This document shows, piece by piece, positions 23,347-36,239 of a stretch of 64,000 nucleotides of DNA. The stretch is from positions 7,861,501-7,925,500 of the forward strand of contig OY727100.1 of NCBI GenBank assembly GCA_963402885.1. The letters run 5' to 3'. The position numbers were made by a program, and so were the translations under genes. The DNA comes from Antedon bifida. Its lineage: Eukaryota; Echinodermata; Crinoidea; Comatulida; Antedonidae. The notes beneath the pieces are model-generated. The model made no database searches. It was not told the DNA's origin and saw nothing but the letters and a program-made list of their open reading frames with translations. The stretch's first letter is position 1. Every line of letters starts with the position of its first letter.

Positions 23347-24234
23347 TCAACCATTGTGACTACAACTAATTTCCACAATTATTGATTATATTTTTTAACC
23401 AAAGAAATTAAAATGACATAAACTAGTATAGTATGAACATTTCCAGATTTTTTAATAATTACCATCTATTCATTAAACAAAACAGGTCACAGAAAGATAA
23501 ACATAACCATTACCCGAGTGAAAATGGTAGATCCCAGCTCGCTATCATTAAAACATAGGTGTCTTAATTTGGCAATTGTGAATATAAAACACGACATATA
23601 GAACTAAATAACACCTAACAATTGTTCCTTATATATCAAACATTAGAATGATATAAAATTAAAATGCTACTTACAATTATATCATGAAAAAATTAACCCC
23701 AAACTTAGCTACAATCCAACGGTCTGTCAAGTGAAGACTGATAAAACAGGCAAACCCTATTTGAATTTTGCCGCCTTTTTGAGGATTTTTTAGATTTTTT
23801 CAAAATAGATTTTGCTATTTTGACACAGTCTATTTTAAGCCAATGCTCATACGAAAAGTATGTAAGGAATCTATGAATATTCAGCTTTCTTTTAAGAAAC
23901 TATCCAAAATGATTGATGGCCTACAAGTGATCTTAAATTGCAAATAAAACACTGTGGTGCTTTAGAAAATAGGTAAAAAATTGACCTCACACTGTCAGCG
24001 GGCAATGGATGGTGAGTTTTAAAACGTAAAATGACACATACTTTTTGTAACTTTACAATTTCAAACATATATCATAATGTTCAGTATTGTCTACAGTTTA
24101 TTTTGAGCTACTATCCAAAAAAATCCGATTTATAATAGCCGAGATATTTAGGTGGGAACATGAAAATCAAGTGTTTTGTAGAATATCACGATGCGAAATC
24201 AGTGGTATTCATGTCCCAGTGGAGTGTGTTAGGG
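23347..24234. other. Intergenic, no feature seen
   Basis: AT-rich sequence without a coding frame, repeat or RNA that I can support. Confidence 0.4.
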
Positions 24235-25601
24235 CATGGATTAAAGAATAGAAGGATATGCATCGACGTGAGATCAAGGGTTCCTTGACTCTCGCCGACA
24301 GACCGCGGACCGCCCACAATGTTATCAGTTTAATTAACCGCATGGTAACAACGAAACGGTCGCGTGCCTAATATATTGTTTACTGCACATGTGCAACGAC
24401 ATCTAACCTTGTTGGCTACGCTTCTTTCGCGCGTTCTTTGGTGGCATGATGTTTTAGCGCTAGCAACAACGGCGACGAACAATTTATACGACAAATTTAG
24501 TTATAACCTTTCTGATGAGGAATTGTAAATGCTATAATTGTAATTAGTATAGGTTTCTGCCGCGATTGATCTACGCTAATGTTTTTATGACCTGTAGTAG
24601 CCCTACATCTGAGACAATAACTATTTGTTGTATCGGCCTAGCCCTACATGTAAAATTACAAAATCAGCAAGGATACTAGGCCTAGGCTAGGCCTTTTCTT
24701 CTAGGCTTACTAGTAAACCATATGATTTGCCGACATTGATACTGCCTAGGTAGGCCTAGGCTAATCTTAAGTGTAGTAGATACAACGTGTAATCATGATC
24801 TATATACTCACCGTTGTCTTACTTCTTGTGTGAATAATAATAGGTACTTCGTTTTTTCGTGATTAAGTTTGCCCTGCGTGTACTTTTCAAAACGACCGCT
24901 AGGTAACGAATCGCAACTATACATAGCCAGCCAATCCCGGATCAGGGATCGCTGTTTTCATTCAATTAGACCCGATGATTGGATGTGGTGTGGATGACAT
25001 AACCACTAGCCAATCACCAGGCACTACAATTTAAATATAATCACATCGATAATTAAGGAGATTTATGAAGAAACCACTGCTTAGCCATATATTAAAAACA
25101 CGATTGTTGTATGGGTGAACACCGGCCACGCTAACAACATACATGGTCAAATGCATAATTTAATATTCTATAGATTAACGCAATTTTTAATGACAGAAGA
25201 TGGCAGGCAAATAATGATAATTCAAATATAAAAATTGCATATTTTATTAATATTACTAACTATTTAAAATTACTAGTCGTAAGAAAGTGAACTTTTCGTA
25301 GTCCGATTGTGATGAAACTAAAACAGAATTATTCAGCAATATATTGTTGTTGTCAATTAATCATCGACGCAGACATGTCAATAGAACATTCAGACTGCGC
25401 ATACGATTTCTACATGGTTACGTTTTGGTCTCAAAAAAGGTAACAGTTGATTCGCAGCGTTTTACAGAGGGCCGCGGTTAGAGACACGGAGTTCAATGAG
25501 CGTGTTTGTTTGATTGGCAGCAGTGCTTTAGTATAGGCAAGCGCGTTGTAAAATCGTTTGATGTCACCGTCGATGCATATCCTTCTATTCTTTAATCCAT
25601 G
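24235..25601. mobile_element. TIR element with CATG ends (hAT- or P-like)
   Basis: CATGGATTAAAGAATAGAAG at the left end continues as GATATGCATCGACG, and the exact inverse ends at 25601, giving TIRs of about 34 bases. GTTAGGG flanks both sides (24228-24234 and 25602-25608), a 7-bp target duplication, possibly 8 with one change. TIRs beginning CATG and 7-8 bp duplications fit P- or hAT-type elements. No transposase frame is present. Confidence 0.7.
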
Positions 25602-27871
25602 GTTAGGGCAATTTAGCTATTTCGTTGCTCAAGAGATTCATATGCTAATCAAAGGCTGGACCACCGGTAGTATTTTCATGATAAAAAATGTTATCAACTA
25701 CATGCCAACATCATGTTAAATGCTGTTTGGATATTTAATTGACAGACAGACAGACCGACCGACCGACATAGTGAACTATAGACAAAAAAAAACAATACTT
25801 AATTTACCGGGCGTAGATTAGTACGCGGCAATGGTAAATAATATGCTGTGCTGAGTAACGCTTCGTTGATTTTTGGTGTTGCTGTTAGGCCTTTTTTGTG
25901 AACTAATTTAGCATGGTAGTAAATACTTTTCTGTAGAAGTGAATGTACACTAGTTTGTTTAAATATTATTATTAAATATGTATTATAAAATGGTTTACAA
26001 TTGCAAAATGTATTATCATAATTCTATTTAATGTAATGTATAATATCAATTAAATGAAGTCTTATTAATTAGTCCGTATACATCGAGCGGGGTTGGTGAA
26101 ATCTGTCCACAATAGGTAACTTTTCTGTCCATAATAGGTTACTTTCTGTCCACAATAGGGACTAGAGGGCGCTGTTGTTTGTCCATAATAGGTGACTTTC
26201 ATAATTGGCTGTCCAAAATAGGTTACTTTTTGTCCACAATAGGGGATTTTATTGGAGTAGTGCGCCATCCATTGTGTTGTCCATAATAGGTGATTTTTGT
26301 AATGTGTAACTTGTGTAGGAAACTCCATAGCATAGTAGACTAGTAATTAAGTAGCCTGGCCCTAGCTAGTATAGGCATAGTGGCCAACCAAGTACTAACT
26401 AAACTAGGCCTAGCTTAGGCCCTAGTAGGCCTATATCCTAGGCCTCCAAGTCTGAGTTAATAGTAGGAAAGTTGTATCGTAAATAATAATTTGCTTTCTG
26501 GGAAGAATTATGAATTGCCTTTTGAATTCCAACAAAACCAAAAAAACTATAGTAACCCTTCAACACCTTATTCCTAATAAAAGTTTAAATGTAATTCAAA
26601 CAAGTCTTCAATAGAGTCTTCAAATAGGTTTTGAGAGAAAAAATCCTATTAAAGTGTGATTTTCCGGTTTTTTTTAATTGTTGTATGAAATTTTTATTCT
26701 GAAATAAAGTGATCAATCAACCAATAGGTAATATTTCTAGCACTTTCAAACTATACAAATAAGGTAGGCCCTATGTCCCAAGTGTGTCTAAAATCACTTT
26801 CCTTGTTGTTTTCCTTTGTATACTTTTTATTCTCTAAACATAATATTTCTCAAATGGTGCCCACACTACAATCTAACCACTAGGAGTAATAGAGCTTTGT
26901 TCAACTTGACCAAGACATATTTTATATAATGCATAATGCAAGAATCAGACAATGTTCACTAAGTTACAGTGTGTATGTAAGTAGTTTGAGAGAATATTAT
27001 GGCACATTGTACAGGATTTAAGGTTTTAAGATTGTTGACATTTGCTCATTTAGCAATTAAATATAATCTATTTGAAGCATTATACAATCATTATTTTTAT
27101 AGGACGTGGTGTGATCATCAGCAAATTAAAAAAGAAGAAATATTATTTACAATATCACCAACTTTGACTTGCGCTTTATTTGAAATAAAATCTGGAATCC
27201 ATTGGTGTTTTCACCAACAGCTACTGAGTTATTAAGTTCTTTTTATTAGACACCGTCCAGTGCAGAAGAAAAGTCAAGAAAACAAAAATTAAAATGTTTA
27301 CAGCCTTTAACTGTGCCCATGAATGAAAACCTTAGAAAGTAAAAGTTCAATATTATACATTTGTTTAATTCCAAACTGAAAAAATGTAATTAGTATATTA
27401 TTATACTATTCATACATCAAAGCAATTTCTCAACAATCTTACAAATTATAGGAGTTAAAGACGCTTGACAACAGCTTTTCATTTCATCTTTGGGTTTTCC
27501 ATTCCTTTTGTAAATATGTAGGCTTACAACATTTGAATCTTCCTATTGTTTTAGTAAAATACGTTTTTATACCTTTATACCTTTAATTCCTGATGATAGT
27601 CCACATAGGTTATATAGATATATGATAATGTTTTCTCTTTACTGTTAATTTTTTGTTTTTTTTGTTTTGTTAACAGTAATAATAAAAATCAACTTTATCA
27701 ATTTAATATTGCAAAAGACATCAGAGTTCAGCACTTCATTTCGTCATTTTAGGTCGTCCCTTGTTTCAAAATCCATGACAAATCATCCCAGTCAGTAGTC
27801 AATCAACAGCAGCAGTTCTCATCCATTTATTATATTGTTGTTTAATTAAATGAATCAATTTTAATGTTTAA

Positions 27872-28188
27872 AGATGTATTGTCCCCCTGAAAAAATAATT
27901 CTTAAAAAAAAATTTTCCATTTCATTTTATTGTAACATAATAGTTATCCACATTGACCAAAAATTAGATTGAAAAAAAATGTATTACCTGAAAAAATGTA
28001 ATTTAAAGCAAAAAATGGTCAAATTGGCTGCTAGCCAATGGATTTTTGGTTGAATTTAACCATTTATTTTGTCATTTTACAAGTGAAAACATTATTTTTT
28101 TTTTCGATTAACTTTATTAAAACTACAAAATAACATATTCTAAGTCTGATTGAATTAATTTTTCATGTTTTTGAGGGACAATACATCT
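27872..28188. mobile_element. piggyBac-like MITE, short form
   Basis: AGATGTATTGTCCCC at the left and GGGACAATACATCT at the right, flanked by TTAA at 27868-27871 and 28189-28192. It is the type nested at 56364-57199 and differs internally from the one at 4155. Confidence 0.8.
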
Positions 28189-29951
28189 TTAATAATTAGA
28201 AATACGACAATAAATCCAGTTTACATACACGCAGTGTACAATCAACAATTTTGTTCTGTATTCTAAATTTATTCATAATCTAAATCACATTCAAAAATAC
28301 TGAATTATATTAATTTTAAAAGTGTAAAAATATGGTTAAACTACAATTTAAAAAATAGCAAAGATAAATAAAATACACAATAATTATTATGTTTATTACT
28401 ATAAGTATTGACCGATGATGATATGATCAAAGATATTATGTTGAAATGATGTACCTTTTCATTTCAGCAGGATATATGGGCAGAATATCAAACATCTGTA
28501 TGCCTATAATAAAAAAAGGAAATAGTTAAACACTATAATAATGTTTAGGTATTGTATAATGCAAGTAACTTCAATCTTAGTAATGCTGAGTCAAATTGTC
28601 ATGTTGTATGGTGGGACACAGTTATGTTTAAATATTTTATTGCATTTAAAAAAAAAGATATGTAGGATTGTTTTACTAAATTTATGTTTATGCCAGTTGT
28701 CAGAGTCAATTATTACCATACTCACTATATAAAAACTTATATTAAATGTTTAAAGATAAAGGCTTTATTGAATGAATGCTTTAATAATATAACATTTAAT
28801 TAAATTTTGAAATATTTTCTGCATGAATTTGTTAGTGGATTTATCTATTCTTTGTATGGTGATTGTAATGTTTATAATGAATGGAAATAAACAAAGAAAT
28901 ATCTACTTTTATTTTCCTAGCAAAGCAAATGAATAGAACATTTCAAATGTATTGTCAGTAAGTTTTTCTACTACGGTATTGATAATATTCAGTTTGTCTC
29001 ATTTGTATCCTCCTTTTCGAGATTACTTTTGCAAACAAATACTGTTTTGAAATAGGCTTCTTTTTGGGATTTTACAGTATCTTGATCATATTGAAAAATC
29101 TCCTAAAAGATGTAGTGGGTAAAGTATTTTTCTTCAATTGTAGGTTGGGCCTATCTGTTACTTACCTTAGTTAATAGACATTTTCATGCTACTGTACTAT
29201 AACATTGATCAGAAGATACACTGTACACAATCTGTAATACACGCAAAAAAGATGGGAAAACAATTGTGAGATTTAAATAGATGACATAATTAATAACACA
29301 GTAACACTAGCTCTGGTTCTACTATACTGCCAACCTATTAACTGTCCGAACTGTCTGGATAAGACTCGTTCATTCACAAAATAATAAAAAAAACAAAAAT
29401 TTTAATAGTTCAATCTAGCAATCTAGATGTTTGTGATTTGAAGATTTCGGTCTTCAAAGTATAGTAGCGGTGGCAGTAGTAAAAGACCGTATTAAATAGT
29501 GACTAGGCCTAGTCACTTAGTCCGCCAGTGACCTGCAGAATAGGCAATATAGTTACGAGTAAAATAGTATGTTAGTCTGTATATATATTCATATTATATT
29601 AATAAATAATAAAAAAACAAACAAACAAGATAACTGAGGCTAGGCCTAGTTGTTTGTAGTAGGAAACATATCTACCTAATATGGAGCCCATGTCATTTGT
29701 ATTCCTGTAAGCAGGGAGGTACCCTGCTGCTGTATGTAAGCTAGGCCTAGCCCTAGGCTAGTAGTAGTAGACCTAAGTAGGCCTATATAGTATAGAGGTA
29801 GCCTAACTAACAGGACTAGGCCCTAGGCCTAGGCTAGAGAGACCCCTAGGCTAGAGAGACTTAAATAATATACTAATTAGGCCTAGGTCGGTAGCCTAAA
29901 CTCAAAGTCTGAAGAGAAAGCAAATTAGTATTACTTCTACTCGCGAAACAA

Positions 29952-29971
29952 ACTACGTACGTACGTACGTA
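29952..29971. repeat. ACGT microsatellite
   Basis: A short tract of tandem ACGT units within AACTACGTACGTACGTACGT. Confidence 0.85.
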
Positions 29972-30102
29972 CGAGAGTACGCCAAAAAAATCACCTATTA
30001 TGGACAACACAATGGATGGCGCACTACTCCAATAAAATCCCCTATTGTGGACAAAAAGTCACCTATTTTGGACAGCCAATTATGAAAGTCACCTATTATG
30101 GA

Positions 30103-30919
30103 CAGAGCCATATATATAAAGAGTTACGACATTGAAAATTAGAAGCCATTTTTGTGTCAAAGAATTCGCACGCTGAGGGCGCGCGCGTCTCTTTTGTTTA
30201 GCGTTTTCCTATAGTTCATGCATTATTTTTAGATTTTTTTGTCTATGAAATAACGCTTGTATTCCGTTTTTATTTCATTAATTAATTTTATTAATGGTAT
30301 TAATTTGGTAACATATATATATTGTGTCTATAATAACAAAAGAATAAATGCTAGGGCCTACATGCAAGTCAGGATACATCAAAGCATGAACCAATACAAA
30401 AAACACACAAATTCACCCCTCTTTTTATACAGTATATGGCTCTCTGTGTGTTTTTGACACAAACTTTCAGAGACTCGTTCATCATTTCATTTGTAATAAT
30501 TTGCCTTTATTATTTTAATATTGTTCATACCCTATTCAATATATTAACAAATATATCCATGACACTTTATTATTTTATTTAGTCATCAAAGCATGCATTA
30601 TGAATTGAAAATATTACAAAATTGTTATTAATAGGACGTAGTTATGGGATGTTTCGTTCCAAAATCAATCAATCGAACTTTATAATGTACTAGCGCACGC
30701 GCGCGCAATATTCTTTGCCGCAAGTACTTCTGTACGCTGTGCACATCAATATTTCACCGTTAGATGTGCAATTACATTTTTTTTAATATAAGAAAAAGTT
30801 TAAAGTATTTTCTTGCTCCTATACTTTACATGCATTAACGGAGACAAGTTTGACACAAATTGATCTGCATATCACGTGACTATAATCCAATGTCGTAACT
30901 CTTTATATATATGGCTCTG
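30103..30919. mobile_element. hAT-type non-autonomous element, 8-bp TSD
   Basis: TIRs start CAGAGCCATATATA and extend about 30 bases. ATTATGGA is duplicated on both sides (30095-30102, 30920-30927). The homologous arm at 26090-26298 has this octamer once (as its inverse) without the insert, so the boundaries are certain. CAGRG termini and 8-bp duplications are typical of hAT. No coding capacity is visible. Confidence 0.85.
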
Positions 30920-32277
30920 ATTATGGACAAACAACAGCGCCCTCTAGTCCCTATTGTGGACAGAAAGTAACCTATTATGGACAGAAAAGTAACCTATTGT
31001 GGACAGATTTCACCAACCCTATTGGATACATCCGCCCTATGAGGGCGGCATCACTCTCTGTTACAAATTTCTCATGCAAAAATCGCGGAATAATCATTCT
31101 TGTGATATATATTCTTTGAATTGGCACCCACTTTTCGATCGATCGTGAGGCCAAAACAAATGGAAGACTCCTAACTTTTTCAGCGAAAATACCGGGTTTT
31201 CTCCAATTTGTATCAACGGAGTCTGGCAAAAATAGAAAAACAAATGCAGCAACTATACAACGCCAGGCTAGGTATAGCTAGCGTACGATGGTCGTACGTT
31301 ACCGATGTTTACCAGCTAGGCCTACAAAACTATAACCTAGCTAGGCTAGGCCTAAAAAAAGACCGTCCACGAGAGGTCAGTCCCTGCGAGCTACTTAGGT
31401 AGTGCATTGTTTCTCACTTTTTATCATAATTTACCATAAAACGTACATTAAGACAATGACCTGGTTTAATGTTTTTAAAGTATTATATGTATTATTTTTA
31501 CAAAACGTCACAAATTGTTGGGAAGGTGTCTTTAAGTACTTTTTGTATTCTTTCATTTTGCTCATCAGAAAGTCATTCGAATAGAAAACGTTGACAACGC
31601 AAGCTTTTTCGTTAAGAACAATTGCAACGCTCAAAATACTCGGTTAAATAAGTAATCAACGGAAAAACTATAGGCCTACTCAACGGTAAAAGTCGACTCA
31701 ATTGAATGCAACAATATATTGTGCGACCTTTGACCTTTTTAAAGGTTAAAACCCTTCACATTGATCGTGCTCCGGATTTCGTCTCGGACACCGGAGTTCA
31801 ACCACACAAGTGTGAAACATCTACGAAGTGTCTCCGTCCGGAGTTTTGGTAGTTAATGTGAAAGGGGTAGGCCTATTGCTCCAACATGCATTAACATTAT
31901 CTAAAAATCTTACTATTAAAACCGTCATTCTTGGCGCCGGATGCCCACTGCCAAACACCCTCAACGTCTATGTCGTTGAATCCAATCCACCGCTCACAAG
32001 GACCACCACTACTACTATTGCTGCTGCAGTATTTCTCAACTATGAACTTATGTTTTTCTTCTGTATTCACAGTCGCTAAACTTGCCAGTTTGTCCTTGCA
32101 TACTTCAAGAGAATCAAACCAGTTGAGAGGGTTCTGAAATAATCTGTAGCATTTGCGACCAAAAGGTTGCCACAGATCCGAAAAAATAGCAACTGTGATA
32201 GAATGAAATATTTTATTTTTTTTTTAAATATTTTTATAAAATGCTTGCTTGAAATACATGTTTAGGTAGGGTTAATA

Positions 32278-32784
32278 GGGAGGTTTCGCAACCTTACGAA
32301 TACGATAACGAAAACGGATACGTCACACATTTGTGAAACTTTTGAGCTGATCCCCAATTCATATTCGTAAAGCGTATTCGTGTTGACGAATATCACCAGT
32401 CATATTCGTAACTACAAAACGAGTATAGTTTTTGATCTATTTTGCACATTCTGAATTTGAATCAGGAACGATTCATGATTATAATATAATTATAGATTTA
32501 TTGAAAGTAATTTACTAAAGTAATTTACTAAAATGCTAGGTCAATTTTGATAAATAGCAGTTTTTAAAGTCCTCACTCGCTTTGATGTTACGCTAGGCCT
32601 AGGCAGCCAAGCACCAAGCAACACGTACACGCGCTTCGCTCAAATTTACCGCAGTCATATTTTGGACGGCGCCCTGAATATTTCGTTGCCATGCGAAACA
32701 GATTTTTACTGGCTTACGAAAACGAATACGTGTGCGTGACGTATCCGTTTTCGTTATCGTATTCGTAAGATTGCGAAACCTCTC
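32278..32784 (+). mobile_element. GGGAGGTTTCGCAA MITE, copy 1
   Basis: The 507-base element has ends GGGAGGTTTCGCAACC and GATTGCGAAACCTCTC, with TAATA on both sides. TIRs run about 50 bases. Starting with GGG and having a short A/T-rich duplication suggests PIF/Harbinger affinity. It lies in the first intron of lectin copy A. Confidence 0.8.
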
Positions 32785-33059
32785 TAATAAGAAAGAGAAT
32801 CTCTGGATTTCGTTTCTATAATCCTACTTGTTCATGTTCCGGTTAAGTTACACCAAATAACTAACTTATAAATAACTTATTCAGATGGTGTAATGGAAGA
32901 ATTGGACCTAGATATCTGAGATGTAATTTAATACAAAAGAAATTTGGGTTTGCAACGCAAACACCGAGCGTTAACTACAAGAGAACGTACTCACCGTCCG
33001 TGCTGCTCGATACAAGAGAAGTAACAGGCGTAAAAATAGTCATAAACGTAAACGTTTTA

Positions 33060-33544
33060 GAGAGGTTTCGCAATCTTACGAATACGATAACGAAAACGGA
33101 TACGTCACGCACACGTATTCGTTTTCGTAAGCCAGTAAAAATCTGTTTCGCATGGCAACGAAATATTGAGGGCGCCTTCCAAAATATGACTGCGGTAAAT
33201 TTGAGCGAAGCGCGTGTACGTGTTGCTTGGTGCTTGGCTGCCTAGGCCTAGCGTAACATCAAAGCGAGTGAGGACTTTAAAAACTGCTATTTATCAAAAT
33301 TGACCTAGCATTTTAGTAAATTACTTTAGTAAATTACTTTCAATAAATCTATAATTATATTATAATCATGAATCGTTCCTGTGCAAAATAGATCAAAAAC
33401 TATACTCGTTTTGTAGTTAGGAATATGACTGGTGATATTCGTCAACACGAATACGTTTTACGAATATGAATTGGGGATCAGCTCAAAAGTTTCACAAATG
33501 TGTGACGTATCCGTTTTCGTTATCGTAAGGTTGCGAAACCTCCC
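33060..33544 (-). mobile_element. GGGAGGTTTCGCAA MITE, copy 2 (inverted)
   Basis: Same family as 32278-32784 in the opposite orientation, flanked by TTTTA and TATTA. It sits in the signal-peptide exon of lectin copy A, as shown by comparison with the uninterrupted copy near 36225. Confidence 0.8.
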
Positions 33545-34067
33545 TATTATCATGTTGATGATTCAGGAACAGTTTTACCGACTATAACGACAATGTATCG
33601 TTCGTAAACGAACTGAAAATAAATCCAGTTTTTAAGCGTATTTTTAATGGAAATATTTTTACTCTTTAAGACTGATGATAATTAATATTTTATTTGTATC
33701 CAAATTTCTGTTGTTTACTCAGGTCGAGACAAAAGTTACGAACATTGAATAATTCATAACACATTTTATATATATACCAATAACTGACAAATACGTGATT
33801 CGAATGCAAATTATAAGATAAAAAATGTATTTTTTTTATGATTGACGTAGGCCTATGCGTACACAAATGCAAATTATTAGACGAAACTGTTTTGACACAA
33901 ACACGTACAATTCCTAATGGTTTATAATTTATGAACTCTATCTTATTAATTAATTATTAAACATACTTGAGGTGGCATCAAGGAACGTACAATACAAATA
34001 GACGTCGGGTAATATGAAGTGAAAGTGACATACGCAACAGGAACCATCAGAGCAAACGGAACTAGAT

Positions 34068-34150
34068 GATCGGCGGGGTGCGATGTATGATGGGCGGGGT
34101 GCGATGTATGATGGGCGGGGTGCGATGTATGATGGGCGGGGTGCGATGTA
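34068..34150. repeat. 4 x 21-bp tandem repeat
   Basis: Four units of GATGGGCGGGGTGCGATGTA plus one base, the first with one change and the last slightly short. It lies between lectin copies A and B. Confidence 0.9.
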
Positions 34151-34618
34151 CTATGTCCGCAGTGGAATATAATAACTAACGATCGAGACTACATCATAAG
34201 CATACATGAATTAGCCAGTACCATTGGTAAATTCCATGATACAGGCTTCACATGTGATACACATGATATCATGTGACGGAATTTGTCAGTAGACAGTTGG
34301 ATGGAATCGGAAAACCAAACAAGGAACTCCAAACAAATCCCCACTATTTTAGCCTGCGACAAGTAGCAAGTTAATCAACAAACCCACAATAAACGACACC
34401 CAATGTTATAATTATGTCTTTATTATTGGTTAAACATTTATATTTTTTCTATTTTCATTCAATGTTTTCCAAGTATAATTCGTCTGGTTAAGTTTAAGAG
34501 GATATTCCTGTTTGGTATTCTATTTCAGACACCGAATACATTTACGAAAACACATTAAGAACTCTAATAATTCGATCTTATAGGCCTGTATCTAGTTATC
34601 ATATTTTATATTTAAATA

Positions 34619-36239
34619 CTATATTATGATAAACATATGACAACCATCGTGAGATTCATACTGCGCATGTCCTCCTTCACTCCGGAGGACGTCACATGTC
34701 AGTGTGTTTGTCGATGTACTCCGAACCTGAAACACAGTGCAATGTTCGATTGAAATGCAATGACGAAAGCAATCAACCCGACTACGAACAGTCGTCGAAC
34801 TTCTCAGTGTCAGGTCAGCTAATTCACTTTCCTTCAAGCAGGCTGGGCTACCGTTGCGTCCATAGATTTGTTTCGATGTACGCATATGCTTCTCTGAACA
34901 TAGGCCTAATTTAAATAATAAGAAACAAACAAGTATACAGGCCTATTAAATAAAAAATGTGTAACAAACGACATGCTTCTCTACATAAGGTCAGGTGAAC
35001 AACGGTTTGCACAACCAAAGAACTGAATTTCAAAAGATTCTTTGATCGCTAACCTTTTTTGGTTTTTGTTTGACCATTTTTTGTCCAACACCCCCACCCC
35101 CTGTATTTTTTATAGAAAATGCTCCATCGTATTTAAGTGTAAAATTCAACAGCATTCCTTTTAGGGGTTTTAAACAAAAATAGAAACTAATCAAATTAAT
35201 CATTTCTCTACCTTTCTCGCAAATAAAGTTGTAAGATCCATAAAAACAGTGACGATCCCACCATGATGACACAATCTGCGTTGTTCCTATACCGTCACTA
35301 ACGAACGCATCTATGTTATTTGGCATCATGGGGTGCCACACTGTGAATAAATAAGATCATGAAACAATAAATTAATTTGTGTTATTGTTAAAACTCAATA
35401 TCAAAGAAGACAACACAAAAAAAACCCACTAAAAATGTAAACATCTAGAGGCCACCCTTGACCCCTGCCCAACAACAACACACTCAAGATCAAAAATGAC
35501 CGTGATTCAAGGATTGATGGTACCAACCTGCTTGAATGATATTTACACAAACATTACCAAACAAATTATAAACATTTAGAAATCAATATTATTACAGTAC
35601 GTACTAATAAAATTGTTATCGTCAGCTCCAGATGCCCACTTCCAAACGCCTTCAACGTCTATGTCGTTAAACCCAATCCAGGCATTGCAGCTACCGCTAC
35701 ACATTTCAGATATAAACGTCTGTTTTTCTTCTGTATTCACAGTCGCTAAACTTCCCTGATAGCCTTTACATACTTCAAGAGAATCAAACAAATTGAGAGA
35801 ATTCTCAAATATTCTGTAGCATTTGCGACCAAAAGGATGCCACAGATCCGGACAAACAGCACCTATGATATGATTTAAACAGTTTATTTGTTGTTTTTTT
35901 CTTTAATAAAATATTGGTTGCTTGAAATAAACGTTCGTAGGAGATTTAAAATGCCTTATTCGAATGCTAAATGGAGGAATTGGGCCTATAGATATCCGAG
36001 ATGTAGTCATTATAAAAGAAATCCGGTGCCGAGAAAGAAAAACTTGGTTCTATACCTTAATAACTATGGAGTGTGTCTATAAGAGAACTACATGGCTCAG
36101 GCATTCAACAACAAATAAAGCTTCTGTATCGTAATTTCATTTCTTTATACGTAACGTACTCACCGTTTGTGCTGCTTGATACGAGAGAAGTAACAAGCGT
36201 AAAAATAATCAAAAACGTAAACGTTATTTTGATCTTCAT
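34619..36239 (-). CDS. Secreted C-type lectin with C-terminal PAN-like domain, copy B (intact)
   Basis: Four exons, 36239-36164, 35862-35605, 35340-35212 and 34842-34619, join in phase 1 throughout to 228 residues. Exon 1 gives a signal peptide starting MKIKITFTFLIIFTLV. Exons 2-3 give a C-type lectin-like domain: CPDLWHPFGRKCY, SLATVNTEEKQ, WIGFNDIDVEGVWKW, PNN, then DRHCFYGSYNFICE. The Ca-site EPN/QPD loop appears as MPN and the WND motif as WWD, so classical sugar binding is uncertain. Exon 4 has six cysteines in a PAN/apple-like spacing (ACLKE, VDCFRHCISIEHCTVF, LTCDVL, DGCH). The likely role is extracellular recognition, perhaps innate immunity, by family analogy. I chose the Met at 36239 because the hydrophobic leader starts there; an in-frame Met at 36290 is possible. 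Confidence 0.82.

Larger units (their letters stand above)
26090..31019. mobile_element. 4.9 kb structure with long inverted repeats of TGTCCATAATAGGT units
   Basis: The left arm 26090-26298 and the right arm 29984-31019 are inverse copies from GGTTGGTGAAATCTGTCC inward. Each arm contains seven spaced copies of a TGTCCAYAATAGGTnACTTT motif. The right arm is lengthened by the 817-base hAT-type insertion at 30103. The 3.7 kb between the arms is AT-rich with no long open frame and contains a TTAA MITE at 27872. Iterated motifs in inverted arms resemble transposase-binding subterminal repeats, but I see no target duplication. Confidence 0.55.
31914..33553 (-). pseudogene. C-type lectin-PAN gene, copy A (broken)
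   Basis: Paralog of the intact gene at 34619-36239. The signal-peptide exon remnant ends at 32995 (donor GTGAGT). The first CTLD exon 32192-31914 is open, in phase, and encodes WQPFGRKCYRLF, ATVNTEEKHKF and WIGFNDIDVEGVWQWASG with a good GTAAGA donor. The first Cys of the CPD.W motif is replaced (IFSDLW). The 485-base MITE at 33060-33544 separates the ancestral ATG (33553-33551) from the rest of the signal peptide. A new in-frame ATG at 33043-33041 would leave a shortened leader. No second CTLD exon or PAN exon is found downstream. Probably a pseudogene. Confidence 0.75.

Noticed and set aside
26065-26328. Minus-strand open frame with repeated YCGQKVTY
   Set aside because: Translation of the TGTCCATAATAGGT repeat units, not a gene.
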